64,000 nt of DNA from Terriglobales bacterium (GCA_035561515.1 DATMXP010000023.1:1-64000); one strand, 5' to 3'. Counted from the stretch's first letter, positions 8,045-17,201 are shown. Numbers and translations: made by a program. Notes: a model not told the origin generated them from the sequence alone.

Positions 8045-9868
8045 TTAGTCGCCGGCGACCGTTGCCGCTGCCTTGGCCTCTTCCGGCACCGGAGGCGCTT
8101 GGGCCGGCTGAGCCTCTGTTTCGCTTACCGCTCCAGCCCGGTGGATGCGCAGATCTCCGCGCTCGAAGATCTTGGTTAAGGCGGCGACGACCCTCGGATC
8201 GAGGCGATTGCGTCCGAGTGTGTTGATGATCTTCAACGCATATTCCGGTTCGTGCGCGGCCTGATAGGGGCGGTTGGTGGTCATGGCGTCGAAGGTATCG
8301 GCGACGGCGATGATGCGCGCGCTAACCGGAATTTCTTCACCCTTAAGTCCGTACGGATACCCCTTGCCGTCCATTGACTCGTGGTGGAGTTCGATACCGG
8401 GGATCATCTCTCGCAGTTGTTCCACCGACCGCAGGATGTTTGCGCCGCGGACGGTGTGCGACTTCATGATCTCGTACTCTTCCGGCGTCAAAGCGCCCGG
8501 CTTCTTGAGGATGCGATCCTCGATACCGATCTTGCCCACGTCATGGAGTTGAGCGGCGATGCGGATCTTCTCGACTTCGTCCTGCTGCATCCGCAACTCC
8601 TTGGCGATCATGACGGAATACTTCGTGACGCGATCGGAATGGCCGCGGGTGTACGGGTCCTTTTCGTCGACCGCTCCGGCGAGCATCTGGATCGAGTTCA
8701 AGAAGAGCTGGCGGTTCTCTTCGGCAGCCCGCTTCAGGTCCTCGACGAATTGCTCGAGGTCCTCGCTCATGACGTTGAACGTGTGAGCAAGTTCGCCGAT
8801 CTCGGTTCGGCTCTTCAAGTTCACGCGCTGGCTGAAATCGCCCTTAGCAATGGCCCGGCTCTTATCGGTGAGAACCTGGAGGGGGCCGGTGATGCGGCGA
8901 GCAGCACCGATACCGACGAATGCGCTGATCAGCACCATCAGGAGCGCCAGCAGGTTCGCGGTCTTTTGCATTTCGAAAACGTCGTGATAAGCCTCGTGCT
9001 GCGGCTTCTGGGCGATGACAGCCCAGTTCAGCGAGCTAACCGGCGAATACGTTCCCAGCATGTCGATCTTGCGGCCATTGTCGATCATCGGGAACTCGGA
9101 AGTGACTGGGCTTTTGCCACTCGACTCCTCGAAGCTCTTCACGATGTCGAGTTTCGACATGTCGAGGCCTGTCGCGAAATGCGCGACCGTGGGACCGACT
9201 ACGAGCCTGCCTTCGCGGTCAACCACGTACGTCAGCAACCGGCTGCTAAGTTGATCGAGATTGTGGGACAGGAAACTGAGATCGACGGCGGTCCCGACCA
9301 TGCCGACAAATCGGCCACCAGCCGTAACGGGCACCGTGACCACAATGACGGTCCGGCGGTCCTTTCCGGAACCAAGCGATAACGCCTGACCCGTATAAGG
9401 ACGGTTCTCACGTGCCGCCGAAAAGCCGCGGTACAACTCGCGCTGCAGGAACTCGTCCGGAGTGACCTTGCCGACGGACTGGCCTTTGCCTTCTCCGTTG
9501 AGTAGGGTTGCGTATGCAATGTCGTTGGAAGAGGAGACGAACCGCTCAAGGAGTGCCCGGAGTTCCGGCGTACTCACCTTCCCGCCACTGATGTCGCCAC
9601 CACTCATGACCTGGATCGCCGAAGACAAGTTGATCAACATCGATTCCAGGTTGGTCATGCGTTGCGAGATTTCGTCTGAAAGCGCACGGGTAATGGTGTT
9701 CTGCAACAACATTTCGTTCGTTTTCAGGCGATCTCGGTTAATGGCAACGACTTGGCGGGCGTAGAAGTACATCGGGACCACCGAGACGAGCATCAGCACG
9801 CCGATGATCAGGTACAGAATCGGAATTCGTTGTGGAACCGCGAGTTTCGGCAAAAGACTCTTCCCCAC
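8045..9868 (-). CDS. membrane sensor with periplasmic Cache, HAMP and HD-GYP domains (cyclic di-GMP phosphodiesterase)
   Basis: A 607-residue sensor: membrane segment near 15-35, a periplasmic sensing domain of Cache type (about 40-310), a second membrane segment (about 312-332), a HAMP linker (335-390) and an HD-GYP domain (about 395-560). HDVGK (H442, D443) supplies metal ligands, and HHESMDGKGYP near residues 495-505 contains the GYP signature, so cyclic di-GMP hydrolysis is expected. The C-terminus is an Ala/Pro/Glu tail. Start is a GTG. Monocistronic: it ends at a strong terminator. The ligand of the sensing domain is unknown. Confidence 0.9.
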   Translation of the reverse strand: MGKSLLPKLAVPQRIPILYLIIGVLMLVSVVPMYFYARQVVAINRDRLKTNEMLLQNTITRALSDEISQRMTNLESMLINLSSAIQVMSGGDISGGKVSTPELRALLERFVSSSNDIAYATLLNGEGKGQSVGKVTPDEFLQRELYRGFSAARENRPYTGQALSLGSGKDRRTVIVVTVPVTAGGRFVGMVGTAVDLSFLSHNLDQLSSRLLTYVVDREGRLVVGPTVAHFATGLDMSKLDIVKSFEESSGKSPVTSEFPMIDNGRKIDMLGTYSPVSSLNWAVIAQKPQHEAYHDVFEMQKTANLLALLMVLISAFVGIGAARRITGPLQVLTDKSRAIAKGDFSQRVNLKSRTEIGELAHTFNVMSEDLEQFVEDLKRAAEENRQLFLNSIQMLAGAVDEKDPYTRGHSDRVTKYSVMIAKELRMQQDEVEKIRIAAQLHDVGKIGIEDRILKKPGALTPEEYEIMKSHTVRGANILRSVEQLREMIPGIELHHESMDGKGYPYGLKGEEIPVSARIIAVADTFDAMTTNRPYQAAHEPEYALKIINTLGRNRLDPRVVAALTKIFERGDLRIHRAGAVSETEAQPAQAPPVPEEAKAAATVAGD

Positions 9869-9993
9869 GACAGGAAACCGTGGCCCGCTTGTTGCGGAAA
9901 CTTAAGCCGAAATTCTATCCCGAGTTGCTGAATTTCGAGCCGATTAGTAATTAGGGTGGTTAATTACTGAAGTACCGGGACTCCCGGATGTCG

Positions 9994-10524
9994 TTACTCC
10001 AGTTGGCCCACGGGAACGCCTGCCTTGCGAGCGTCCTCTTTCGTGTCTTCAAGTTTCTGCTTCGCGGTCGCCAGCGCCTGTTGCTTTGCCTTGTGCTCGT
10101 CTTCGTACTTCTTCTCGTCTTCGAACCACTTCTTGGAATCGCGCAGCTGGTTGCCGGCGTCGGCGTAGTAGGTGGCGACGCGAACCTGATGCTCGCGTTC
10201 CATCAGGTTTAGTTCTTTGTCCAGTGCGGCGACGGACTCCTTTTGGGCGGCTACTTTTTTCTTCCAGTCGCTGGCCTTCTCGGCTGCGGCTTTATCGTCA
10301 CCGGCGGCTGATTTCGCCGTGGTGGAACTGCCGGCGTTCGCAGGGGCGGGAGCCGGTGCTGCGTCCGGAGAAGGCGCTATATCGTCGTTTGTGTATACCT
10401 TTGTGGCGGCAGGCTTGCGTTCGCTACGGGCTTTCTTCGCGGCGTCGCCGAGGGACTGAGACCACGCCAAGCCGCACACGAGCAGCATCGTCATTAACAC
10501 TACGCAGCTAAACATGCGCTTCAT
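9994..10524 (-). CDS. secreted coiled-coil protein of unknown function
   Basis: A 176-residue exported protein: signal peptide about residues 1-23 (ends LAWSQ), a short SLGDAAKKARSERK segment, a low-complexity Ala/Pro/Ser region (about 48-75) and a long charged helix with heptad character (about 85-165, KEK/EKKYEDEHK) that probably forms a coiled coil. I do not recognise a named family. The start is set at the ATG at 10524 because GGAGG stands 5 nt before it and the signal peptide begins there; an in-frame TTG lies 12 nt upstream. A TAGAAT box on the minus strand (10561-10556) could be its -10. Confidence 0.75.
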   Translation of the reverse strand: MKRMFSCVVLMTMLLVCGLAWSQSLGDAAKKARSERKPAATKVYTNDDIAPSPDAAPAPAPANAGSSTTAKSAAGDDKAAAEKASDWKKKVAAQKESVAALDKELNLMEREHQVRVATYYADAGNQLRDSKKWFEDEKKYEDEHKAKQQALATAKQKLEDTKEDARKAGVPVGQLE

Positions 10525-10626
10525 AACCGCCTCCAAGTACCTGAAACTCGAGAAAATTCTACTCCGATTCTCTTCTCTTTCTACTTCGATCCGGCGCCGG
10601 AAACGATAAGGTAAATGCCGGACGCA

Positions 10627-11241
10627 CTAGCTCAACAGGCAAACCACTACGGTCACCAGTTGCGATGTATCACGAATCGGCAATAGTGAAAGATGCAATT
10701 CCCTGGCCGCTCCCGAGGGCGGAGCGTACATCGCGGGGACATCTCGGTATTCCACGCCAGTCGCCAGCACATCACGGATTGCCTGCGAGATCCCGCCAAC
10801 GGCTCCGTTGGAAGACGGCAGATCCACGGCCTGTAAGCCGCGAAAGACTTCCATGGCGCTCATGTTCACAGGCGATGCATATCCGAGTAGCTGCCTGGCG
10901 GCGGGATTCGCTTTCTGAACCATTAACGTCGGGGTGAACATGATGACGCCAACACCGACGTTCTCGAAAACAACTTGCGACAAAGTTTCTGCATGCGCAA
11001 ACCGTCGGGCTTCCGCAGCCAGTTGCGACTGGAGTTCCTTTTCGCGATTCTTCAGGTCAGCTATAACACCCTGGAACGCTGCCGTGGCGAAGTTGGTCGT
11101 TTCGGCGCGGGGAGTATTCGCCCTCACCGGGGTCGAGGCGACCGTTTCCTGCCGAACGTAACGCAGCATGAGGAAGCCGAAAAACAGGACTCCGCCGACT
11201 ATGAGAATCGTGCCGATCAGCTGAAATGCCAACGGGCTCAC
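10627..11241 (-). CDS. PAS-like domain membrane protein coupled to prepilin peptidase
   Basis: A 204-residue protein with one N-terminal membrane helix (about 5-25), a coiled segment and a PAS-like domain (about 85-200; ETLSQVVFENVGVGVIMFTP is a typical PAS opening). No kinase, cyclase or DNA-binding output follows. The open frame runs 143 codons further upstream, but that part is an antisense shadow of the peptidase gene. The GTG at 11241 overlaps the prepilin peptidase stop as GTGA, which fixes the start. The coupling suggests a sensory or scaffold role near pilin processing, which is inference only. Confidence 0.75.
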   Translation of the reverse strand: MSPLAFQLIGTILIVGGVLFFGFLMLRYVRQETVASTPVRANTPRAETTNFATAAFQGVIADLKNREKELQSQLAAEARRFAHAETLSQVVFENVGVGVIMFTPTLMVQKANPAARQLLGYASPVNMSAMEVFRGLQAVDLPSSNGAVGGISQAIRDVLATGVEYRDVPAMYAPPSGAARELHLSLLPIRDTSQLVTVVVCLLS

Positions 11242-12164
11242 AGGTACAGCCTCCAGTACCAGTGCAACAGTTGGTTTCCGAAGAAAAGTGCGAATAGAGC
11301 CATGCCGCCCAGAAATACCCCAAACGGCATCTGGTAATAGCGATAGACGAGCTTGGCCGAACGCCACGCGCGTTGTCTTGCCAGCTCCGGGGTTTCGCGA
11401 TGGCGTAGCATGCGTCGGCGAGTGCGCTGGCTCCAGATATGCAGGATCATGGCCATGCCGAAGATCGTGCCCAGCAGCGACGCAGCAAAAATCGTGAAGA
11501 CGGTCAGCTTCACTCCAAGAAAGGCGCCGACCATGGCCATTAGTTTCACGTCTCCGAATCCCATGCCTTCCACGCCGCGCGCGTGCAGGTAGACGAACCC
11601 GACTCCGAAGATGAACGCCGCGCCAACGGCAGCCCCGAAAAGAGAGTCGGTGAAAGACAGGAGTCGCCACGACCAGCCCCTCATCGTGGGTGGGCTGAAG
11701 AAGGCGGGCAGAATGTCGGCGAGCAACTGATCAACCGGGACAAACCAGCTGAAACCCAGTCCGATCGCGAGTCCAGGCAGAGTGAGCTTGTCAGGTAACA
11801 GTTTCCATTCGGCATCGATAAAAATCAGGCCGATGATCAGGAAAGAGAACACGCAATATTTCAGCGTGCTGAATGTCAGTCCGAAATTCCAGTAACTCGC
11901 GAGGAAGAAGAACGCTGTCAGCAACTCCACCATCGCATAGCGGGGTGTAATCGGCGTCCGGCAATTGCGGCAGCGGCCGCCAAGAAAGAGCCAGCTCAAT
12001 ACGGGAATATTATCGTAAGGCTTAATTTCTTCGTGACAGACCGGGCATGCCGATGAAGGAAAAACTACCGATTGTTTGCGCGGAATGCGATGTATGCAGA
12101 CGTTCAGGAAACTCCCGAACAGCAGCCCAAAAACAAAACTGCCGATGGCGAAAAAGATGTCCAT
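11238..12164 (-). CDS. pilD: prepilin peptidase / N-methyltransferase (A24 family)
   Basis: A 308-residue inner-membrane aspartic protease that cleaves and N-methylates type IV prepilins and pseudopilins. The N-terminal cytoplasmic domain keeps the zinc tetracysteine C40-x2-C43 and C65-x2-C68 linked to methyltransferase activity. The catalytic aspartates are D117 (in IFIDAEW) and D205 (in the GMGFGD motif). About seven to eight membrane helices. It lies 16 kb away from the pil cluster at 28-34.5 kb that supplies its presumed substrates and is translationally coupled to the PAS-like protein downstream. Confidence 0.94.
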   Translation of the reverse strand: MDIFFAIGSFVFGLLFGSFLNVCIHRIPRKQSVVFPSSACPVCHEEIKPYDNIPVLSWLFLGGRCRNCRTPITPRYAMVELLTAFFFLASYWNFGLTFSTLKYCVFSFLIIGLIFIDAEWKLLPDKLTLPGLAIGLGFSWFVPVDQLLADILPAFFSPPTMRGWSWRLLSFTDSLFGAAVGAAFIFGVGFVYLHARGVEGMGFGDVKLMAMVGAFLGVKLTVFTIFAASLLGTIFGMAMILHIWSQRTRRRMLRHRETPELARQRAWRSAKLVYRYYQMPFGVFLGGMALFALFFGNQLLHWYWRLYL

Positions 12165-12474
12165 TGAGTGACGTGATGCCGATTATATGTCGCTTTCGCG
12201 CAACCTTGATCGTACTCCGCACCTCTTAGGTACATGTCCTGCGGCGAAACGCAGCGCGATTTTGGGCTCGATCACAGTCCGGAAGGTGACATTTGGCGGC
12301 AACGCAACGTATAGTTGCTGGTCGAACACTGACACTTTTCTTTCCGCGCACCAGAGGGCAACAACGCCCAGCAGGCTTCCAGTTTCGCGCTGGCCTATTC
12401 CCGGTAAACCCGCATGATGCAGTGGGTTCACCTGCTTCCCGGCTTCTAAAGCCAGATCTCTGCAAAGGACTTAA
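12165..12474. other. 310-nt intergenic region between divergent genes
   Basis: Separates the prepilin peptidase (minus) and the radical SAM gene (plus). Open frames of 76 and 82 codons cross it on the two strands but have no ribosome sites or recognisable domains. It presumably carries both promoters; I could not assign boxes confidently. Confidence 0.4.
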
Positions 12475-14049
12475 ATGAGAGTTCACCTGGTTCATCCGAG
12501 TGACACCGCTTATGGCACCGCCGTAGTAACTCCCCGTTGGCTGTTTGTGCTCGCTGCGGCTACTCCCCGCAAGTTCGGGGATCCTCTTCTCATCGATGAA
12601 TCGCTGGCTCCCTTTGACCTCGATACCGTTCAACGCGGCGACGTAGTCGGGATCGGCATTCACACGGCGAATGCGCTGCGTGGATACACTCTCGGGAAAC
12701 TCGCGCGCGAACGCGGGGCATACGTGATCTTTGGTGGTATTCACCCGACGATTTTTCCGGACGAGCCGCACGAAACGGGAGGCGCCCACTCTGTCGTTCG
12801 AGGCGATGGAGATCTTATCTGGGCACAGGTGCTCGAAGACTGCACTTCCGGAACCCTGGGTCGTGTTTATGAGGGCGGGAGAGTCAGTTCTGAATCGTTC
12901 AAGTCTGCGCGGTGGGATCTGCTTCCCCCAAAGAAGTACATGTGGGCAACGGTGCAGACGCTTCGCGGTTGTCCCAAGCACTGTTCGTTCTGCTCAGTGT
13001 GGAAGACGGATGGCCAGAAGCCCCGGCAGCGGACAAGCGATGCCGTGGTGGAAGAACTCGTGGAACTGCGCAGGCGTGGCTTCCGGTACGTGGTTCTGGC
13101 CGATGACAATTTTTATCCGGTGAGCCTCACGGACCTGAAACTCGCGGCAAAGAACAACCCGGGACGCCTGAGCGAACTGCAAGCCATCCGAGCGGAACGC
13201 TTCGAGCTCATGTCGCGTCTCTCACGGTTGCCCTCGGACATGGTCTTCTTCACTCAGATCACGATGGAGGCGGCTGAGGATCCCGATTTCCTCCAGGCCA
13301 TGCATCGAGCACATATCAAGGGTGCACTCGTGGGCATCGAGGCCGTAACTCCGGAAGGGCTGAAAGACGTATTTAAGGACTTCAACTCCGCCGGTGAAGA
13401 ACTCGTGCAACGGCTACGGACATTCCGCAAGCATGGAGTGCATGTGCTGGGCTCGTTCATCTTCGGCTTGCCAAGCGACCGTGAAAATACTTTCGCTGCA
13501 ACTGCCGCTGTTGCAGAGCGGGCTGATCTCGCCTTTGCGCAGTTCGTAATGCTTACCCCATTTCCAGGTACGGTGGATTACAAAAAGTGGGAAAACGAGA
13601 TGGGCGGCAATGTCACGCACATCTCAGGGGTGCCGATAACGCGCCGTTGGCTGATTCCACATGAGCAGCGGCCCAAGTTGTACTGCAAGCATCCGGTGAT
13701 GTCCGAAGAGGATATCCGCCAGCGTACACAGGCCGTTTGGGACAGTTTCTACAGCTTGCCGTCAATCTGGAGGCGCGCCCAGTTTATTAAGACGCTGAAG
13801 AACCGACTGGCTTTCGTGCTGATTTCCAAGATTTACCGCCAGATGTACGCCGACACAGGAATCGCAAACGACAGCGCTCGTGCCGCGCGATCAACGAAAT
13901 TCGTGCGTTGGCTTACCGTGCCGTGCCAGCGGCTGTTTGCGGGACGTCCGATGCCGGACTTGCAGGTGCCGCAACATAACACGGTGGTCCTTCAGAACCT
14001 TACGACCGTTTCAACGTATCCGAAATTGGAGTCCTGCTCGCCGGAGTAA
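12475..14049 (+). CDS. B12-binding-like radical SAM protein
   Basis: A 524-residue radical S-adenosylmethionine enzyme. The N-terminal 140 residues resemble a cobalamin-binding Rossmann domain (VVGIGIHTANA; YVIFGGIHPTIFPDE), but the DxHxxG cobalamin-ligand motif is not seen. The radical SAM core begins near residue 158, with the 4Fe-4S motif C166-x3-C170-x2-C173 in RGCPKHCSFCS. The C-terminal 120 residues are basic and helical, with no known domain. The family includes hopanoid, tetrapyrrole and lipid-modifying enzymes; the substrate here is unknown. AAAGGA precedes the ATG. The 3' end overlaps the convergent porin gene by 58 bases. Confidence 0.85.
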   Translation: MRVHLVHPSDTAYGTAVVTPRWLFVLAAATPRKFGDPLLIDESLAPFDLDTVQRGDVVGIGIHTANALRGYTLGKLARERGAYVIFGGIHPTIFPDEPHETGGAHSVVRGDGDLIWAQVLEDCTSGTLGRVYEGGRVSSESFKSARWDLLPPKKYMWATVQTLRGCPKHCSFCSVWKTDGQKPRQRTSDAVVEELVELRRRGFRYVVLADDNFYPVSLTDLKLAAKNNPGRLSELQAIRAERFELMSRLSRLPSDMVFFTQITMEAAEDPDFLQAMHRAHIKGALVGIEAVTPEGLKDVFKDFNSAGEELVQRLRTFRKHGVHVLGSFIFGLPSDRENTFAATAAVAERADLAFAQFVMLTPFPGTVDYKKWENEMGGNVTHISGVPITRRWLIPHEQRPKLYCKHPVMSEEDIRQRTQAVWDSFYSLPSIWRRAQFIKTLKNRLAFVLISKIYRQMYADTGIANDSARAARSTKFVRWLTVPCQRLFAGRPMPDLQVPQHNTVVLQNLTTVSTYPKLESCSPE

Positions 14050-15506
14050 ATGTTCTTCGGCACTCCTTTTCCAAAGACGTGACCGAAATAGCCGCCGATA
14101 GTGAGGTTGCGCGAGACCTGGTAATCCGCACTGACGTCCCAGAGATTACCCAGACCTCGTGCGCCCGTGCTGGGCCGCCCCGTGTACCCAAATGTCCTGG
14201 GCTGGAATGCACCGCCGCCCTGGTACCACAAGTCTTTCCTTGAAGTGAGCCATAGCGCATGGGCATCTGTGCGGACGGTCAGCTTGCCCGGGCGAAGCAT
14301 CAGGGAAACGAACGCGTCCGTGTTGTTCATCTGGTTGAAGAACGGATACCGGGCATAAATGCGAGGCGTCGGCATCACGGAAAAGAACGTGTTGTGGTCA
14401 CTATCAGTGGGATTCCCATCGCCTGTGCTCACAAAGTATCCAGCGCGGAGCCAAGGTTTCAGAGAGGTGTTCTTAGGCTGCCATCCCCCCTCGAGCGCTA
14501 CCGCGCCCGCACGATGGTTCTGCAAACCCCACTGCCCTGTTTGTCCCGCGGCCCACAACAGGAAATCAAAGGTGCCGCTGTTCGTTTCCAGCGCGTGCAG
14601 GTAGTGGAAACCAAAGGTACCGATGTTGATGTTCTCCAGTTGGTCCAGTCCTGTTCGCATTACCGCCGGACGATTATCGGTCTTCAACACACCGCGGACA
14701 TCCTGGTATCCCAATCCAAAGACGCGCAGTTCACCCGCACTGGTTTTCGTTCCCACTGGGACAGTGAGGGCGCCATATTCCCAAGAGACGTCCAATTCAC
14801 CCAGACCATCCACCTGAAACACACCGCGAGTGGGCCTTGCGGCGGCGAATGTCAGGTTCGAGCTTCCCGCATTAGCTGAGAAACGTACACCATCCTGACT
14901 GCGTCCCGTAACCGAGAAGCCAAAATCGCCCAGGAGGCGGTGCGCGATACGAGTCTGCTTCAGAGATGCCAGAGTTTTGTTCTGGGGTGTGGTTTCCGTT
15001 CCGTCTACAAAAGTAAACCGCCCTAAGGTCAGGTCGTTGGAGCGGCCTCCGAGATTCTTCAACTTGATAAATGCCTTGCTGGGAAATATGAATGCCGCGT
15101 TCCGGCTTGCGCCATTCGACACGTAGTAGGTTGCACCCAACCCGAGTTGTCCTGCTGGCGCAGGCGCCACAGCATTTTCAGGAAGGCCCAGCAACGTGGG
15201 TTGGGCCAGTTCGATCTGCCAATCCCACCCCTTTCGCTGCTGCCCGATGGCGAGCCGCAGGATCGACTGGACAAAGGCGTAGTTGGCATCCCGGTTCGGG
15301 GCCTCAAACCAACCCCAGAACTCCGGCCGTAAGCGCCAAGTTCCACTCACATTCAAGCCATTCCACTTAATCGGCGGGGGACTTCCTGCTGCGGTCGGTG
15401 GCTGCTTCTTTTCGGAGGATTGCTGTGTCGTTTGCGGTTGGGCGCCAGTAACCAAAAGCGCCACAATTAGCCCCAGCAAGAAAATCCGCTGTAGCGGGAA
15501 GAGCAT
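13992..15506 (-). CDS. outer-membrane beta-barrel porin, alginate-export family-like
   Basis: A 504-residue outer-membrane protein. It has a signal peptide (residues 1-26, ends GAQPQ) and a Pro/Gln/Ser-rich linker, then alternating hydrophobic/polar beta strands from about residue 48 (WNGLNVSGTWRLRPEFWGW) to the end. The last residue is Phe in ETVVRF, the usual barrel-assembly signal. The strand pattern resembles the alginate-export (AlgE-type) group, whose members move diverse solutes, so alginate itself is not implied. The start is placed at the ATG at 15506, which has AAGGGA 7 nt upstream and begins the signal peptide; the frame extends 45 codons further without support. Confidence 0.83.
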   Translation of the reverse strand: MLFPLQRIFLLGLIVALLVTGAQPQTTQQSSEKKQPPTAAGSPPPIKWNGLNVSGTWRLRPEFWGWFEAPNRDANYAFVQSILRLAIGQQRKGWDWQIELAQPTLLGLPENAVAPAPAGQLGLGATYYVSNGASRNAAFIFPSKAFIKLKNLGGRSNDLTLGRFTFVDGTETTPQNKTLASLKQTRIAHRLLGDFGFSVTGRSQDGVRFSANAGSSNLTFAAARPTRGVFQVDGLGELDVSWEYGALTVPVGTKTSAGELRVFGLGYQDVRGVLKTDNRPAVMRTGLDQLENINIGTFGFHYLHALETNSGTFDFLLWAAGQTGQWGLQNHRAGAVALEGGWQPKNTSLKPWLRAGYFVSTGDGNPTDSDHNTFFSVMPTPRIYARYPFFNQMNNTDAFVSLMLRPGKLTVRTDAHALWLTSRKDLWYQGGGAFQPRTFGYTGRPSTGARGLGNLWDVSADYQVSRNLTIGGYFGHVFGKGVPKNIYSGEQDSNFGYVETVVRF

Positions 15507-15570
15507 ATGAGTCCCTTGCGGTGAAATATAAAAGCGTCTTGAGGATGATAACGAACCAGCAGCGAGTGTT

Positions 15571-16044
15571 CTAGGGATTGTGGAAGCGCAAGATGTCGCC
15601 GTGAATGAGGTCGTTGACGGTTGTCGTGGGCGGAAGATCACCGGTCCAGTTCAGCTTCTTGCGATTGACCAGACGGGTTTCGGGGCCAATCTCTTTCCAG
15701 CCGCTGCCGTTTTCTTCCCTCACCCGGACGTTGAACCCGACCGCCTTCTCGTGCTCGGCATTCTTCCATTCAAACAGCGCCGCCTCCAAACCTTCGCTTA
15801 GCGATTCATTCGCGCCCAGGCAGAGGATCCAATCGTTGCTCGCATCCACAGCGTACGTGCCCTTGTCGACACCGGCAATGCCCGTCTTGAACTCCGCGCC
15901 ATGCTCTTTTGCAATCTTCTCGGTGTTATCACTCGAACCATGGTCGATCACGATAATCTCGTCACAGGCACGCAACGAGTCCAGGGATCGCCCGAGGCGC
16001 AGTCCGTCGTTATTCGTATGAATGAGAGCCGATATTTTGGGCAT
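15571..16044 (-). CDS. small family 2 glycosyltransferase-like protein
   Basis: A 157-residue protein beginning MPKISALIHTNNDG, the first strand of a GT2 fold, followed by DEIIVIDHGSSDNTEKIAK, which matches the nucleotide-binding VDxxSxDxT signature. It resembles the N-terminal half of WaaE/KdtX-like lipopolysaccharide-core glycosyltransferases, but the DxD-like position reads LCLGANE and the acceptor half is missing, so catalysis is doubtful. The start is moved from 16134 to the ATG at 16044, where family similarity begins. It reads in the same direction as the porin 64 nt downstream. It may be a truncated paralogue or a specialised short form. Confidence 0.7.
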   Translation of the reverse strand: MPKISALIHTNNDGLRLGRSLDSLRACDEIIVIDHGSSDNTEKIAKEHGAEFKTGIAGVDKGTYAVDASNDWILCLGANESLSEGLEAALFEWKNAEHEKAVGFNVRVREENGSGWKEIGPETRLVNRKKLNWTGDLPPTTTVNDLIHGDILRFHNP

Positions 16045-16133
16045 AGCATCTACTTGGATGCGTTGTTCGATTCGCCGACAACGAAATTTTCGAGCGAACC
16101 TGGGCACCTGATCTGCCGTCCTAAGGAGTTCCA

Positions 16134-17081
16134 ATGTTAAAGCAAAGCACGGTGCGGGTTGCAGTTGTTGGCATGGGAAATGTCGGCGCGACGTTTGCCT
16201 ACACGCTATTGCTTCGCGGTCTTGCCTCCGAAATTGTCCTTATCGACGTCAATCAAGCCAAGGCACAGGGTGAGGCGATGGACCTCAACCACAGCGCACC
16301 TTTTGCGCATCCCACGCGGATCTGGGCCGGAGACTACTCCGATTGCACGGGCGCGGCCGTCACAGTTGTCACCGCAGGCGCCGCTCAGCGAACAGGCGAG
16401 ACTCGTCTGGATCTCGTCAAACGCAACTACGACATCTTTGCGAAGGTGGTCCCCGCGATCGCAAAGGCGAATCCCGAAGGGATCATACTGATCGCCACCA
16501 ACCCGGTGGACGTCCTCACGTATGCTTCCCTCAAATTTTCGCGTCTTCCGGCGCAACGCGTGTTCGGCTCCGGAACGATTCTCGATACCGCCCGCTTCCG
16601 TCATTTGCTCAGCGAGTACTTTGACGTCGATCCCCGCAGCGTCCACGCACATATCATTGGCGAACACGGCGACAGTGAAGTGCCTGTCTGGTCGCTCGCG
16701 AATATCGCCGGCATGCGACTGCCCGAATTCGCCCGGGCCGCTGGAGTTCCTCACGACGAATTCCAGATGGAAGAAATCTTCAAGCAGACCCGCGATGCCG
16801 CGTATCACATCATCGAGCGAAAAGGCGCAACCTATTACGCCGTCGCTGCCGGACTGATGCGCATCGTGGAAGCTATCCTCCGCGATCAGAACACCGTGCT
16901 CTCTGTTTCGAGCCTGGTGACGGGCTACTACGGTATCTCTGATGTTTGCCTCAGCCTGCCGACGATCGTGAACCGGAGTGGAATTCACAAGGTTCTGCAC
17001 CTTGATCTCACCCAGGAGGAGCAACTCCAATTGCAACACTCGGCAGAGGTTCTCAAGAGGAATTTTGCCGTGCTCTCGTGA
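16134..17081 (+). CDS. ldh: L-lactate dehydrogenase
   Basis: A 315-residue NAD-dependent 2-hydroxyacid dehydrogenase converting pyruvate to L-lactate in the cytosol. The Rossmann motif G13-x-G15-x2-G18 and D38 fix NAD over NADP. Q85 in AAQRTGETR marks lactate rather than malate specificity, where an Arg is expected. R91 and R154 bind substrate, and H178 in GEHGDS is the proton donor. TAAGGAG lies 8 nt before the ATG. Transcribed divergently from the GT2-like gene and followed by a long hairpin. Malate dehydrogenase is the main alternative and is disfavoured by Q85. Confidence 0.93.
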   Translation: MLKQSTVRVAVVGMGNVGATFAYTLLLRGLASEIVLIDVNQAKAQGEAMDLNHSAPFAHPTRIWAGDYSDCTGAAVTVVTAGAAQRTGETRLDLVKRNYDIFAKVVPAIAKANPEGIILIATNPVDVLTYASLKFSRLPAQRVFGSGTILDTARFRHLLSEYFDVDPRSVHAHIIGEHGDSEVPVWSLANIAGMRLPEFARAAGVPHDEFQMEEIFKQTRDAAYHIIERKGATYYAVAAGLMRIVEAILRDQNTVLSVSSLVTGYYGISDVCLSLPTIVNRSGIHKVLHLDLTQEEQLQLQHSAEVLKRNFAVLS

Positions 17082-17092
17082 TCGGTCTGGCG

Positions 17093-17141
17093 CACACGGT
17101 TCTATCGCCATCTAAGTTACTAAGGGCGAAGAACCGGTGTG
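17093..17141 (+). repeat. long imperfect stem-loop after ldh
   Basis: CACACGGTTCTATCGCC (17093-17109) pairs with GGCGAAGAACCGGTGTG (17125-17141), with two small bulges and a 15-nt loop, 11 nt past the ldh stop. There is no T-run, so it may protect the 3' end or be part of a rho-dependent terminator. Confidence 0.55.
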
Positions 17142-17201
17142 TCCGTGCTCGCGCGCCTGCCGCTGTACAATTCTTCGTTCACCCATCAGTACGGAGCCTA
17201 G

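Noticed and set aside
8381..9382. A 333-codon plus-strand frame inside the HD-GYP gene
   Set aside because: Antisense shadow; composition lacks normal domain patterns.
9961..9990. CCGGG-ACT-CCCGG hairpin near the end of the coiled-coil protein gene
   Set aside because: Short stem with a 3-nt loop and no T-run; not good enough for a terminator.
11242..11670. N-terminal 143 codons of the longest frame of the PAS-like gene
   Set aside because: It is Arg/His-rich antisense reading of the prepilin peptidase gene; the GTGA overlap gives a natural start.
12183..12431. An 82-codon minus-strand frame in the gap upstream of the prepilin peptidase
   Set aside because: No ribosome site and no protein-like pattern; could be chance in a GC-rich gap.
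12226..12981. A 251-codon minus-strand frame over the radical SAM 5' region
   Set aside because: It covers the radical SAM start and its CxxxCxxC-bearing frame is far better supported.
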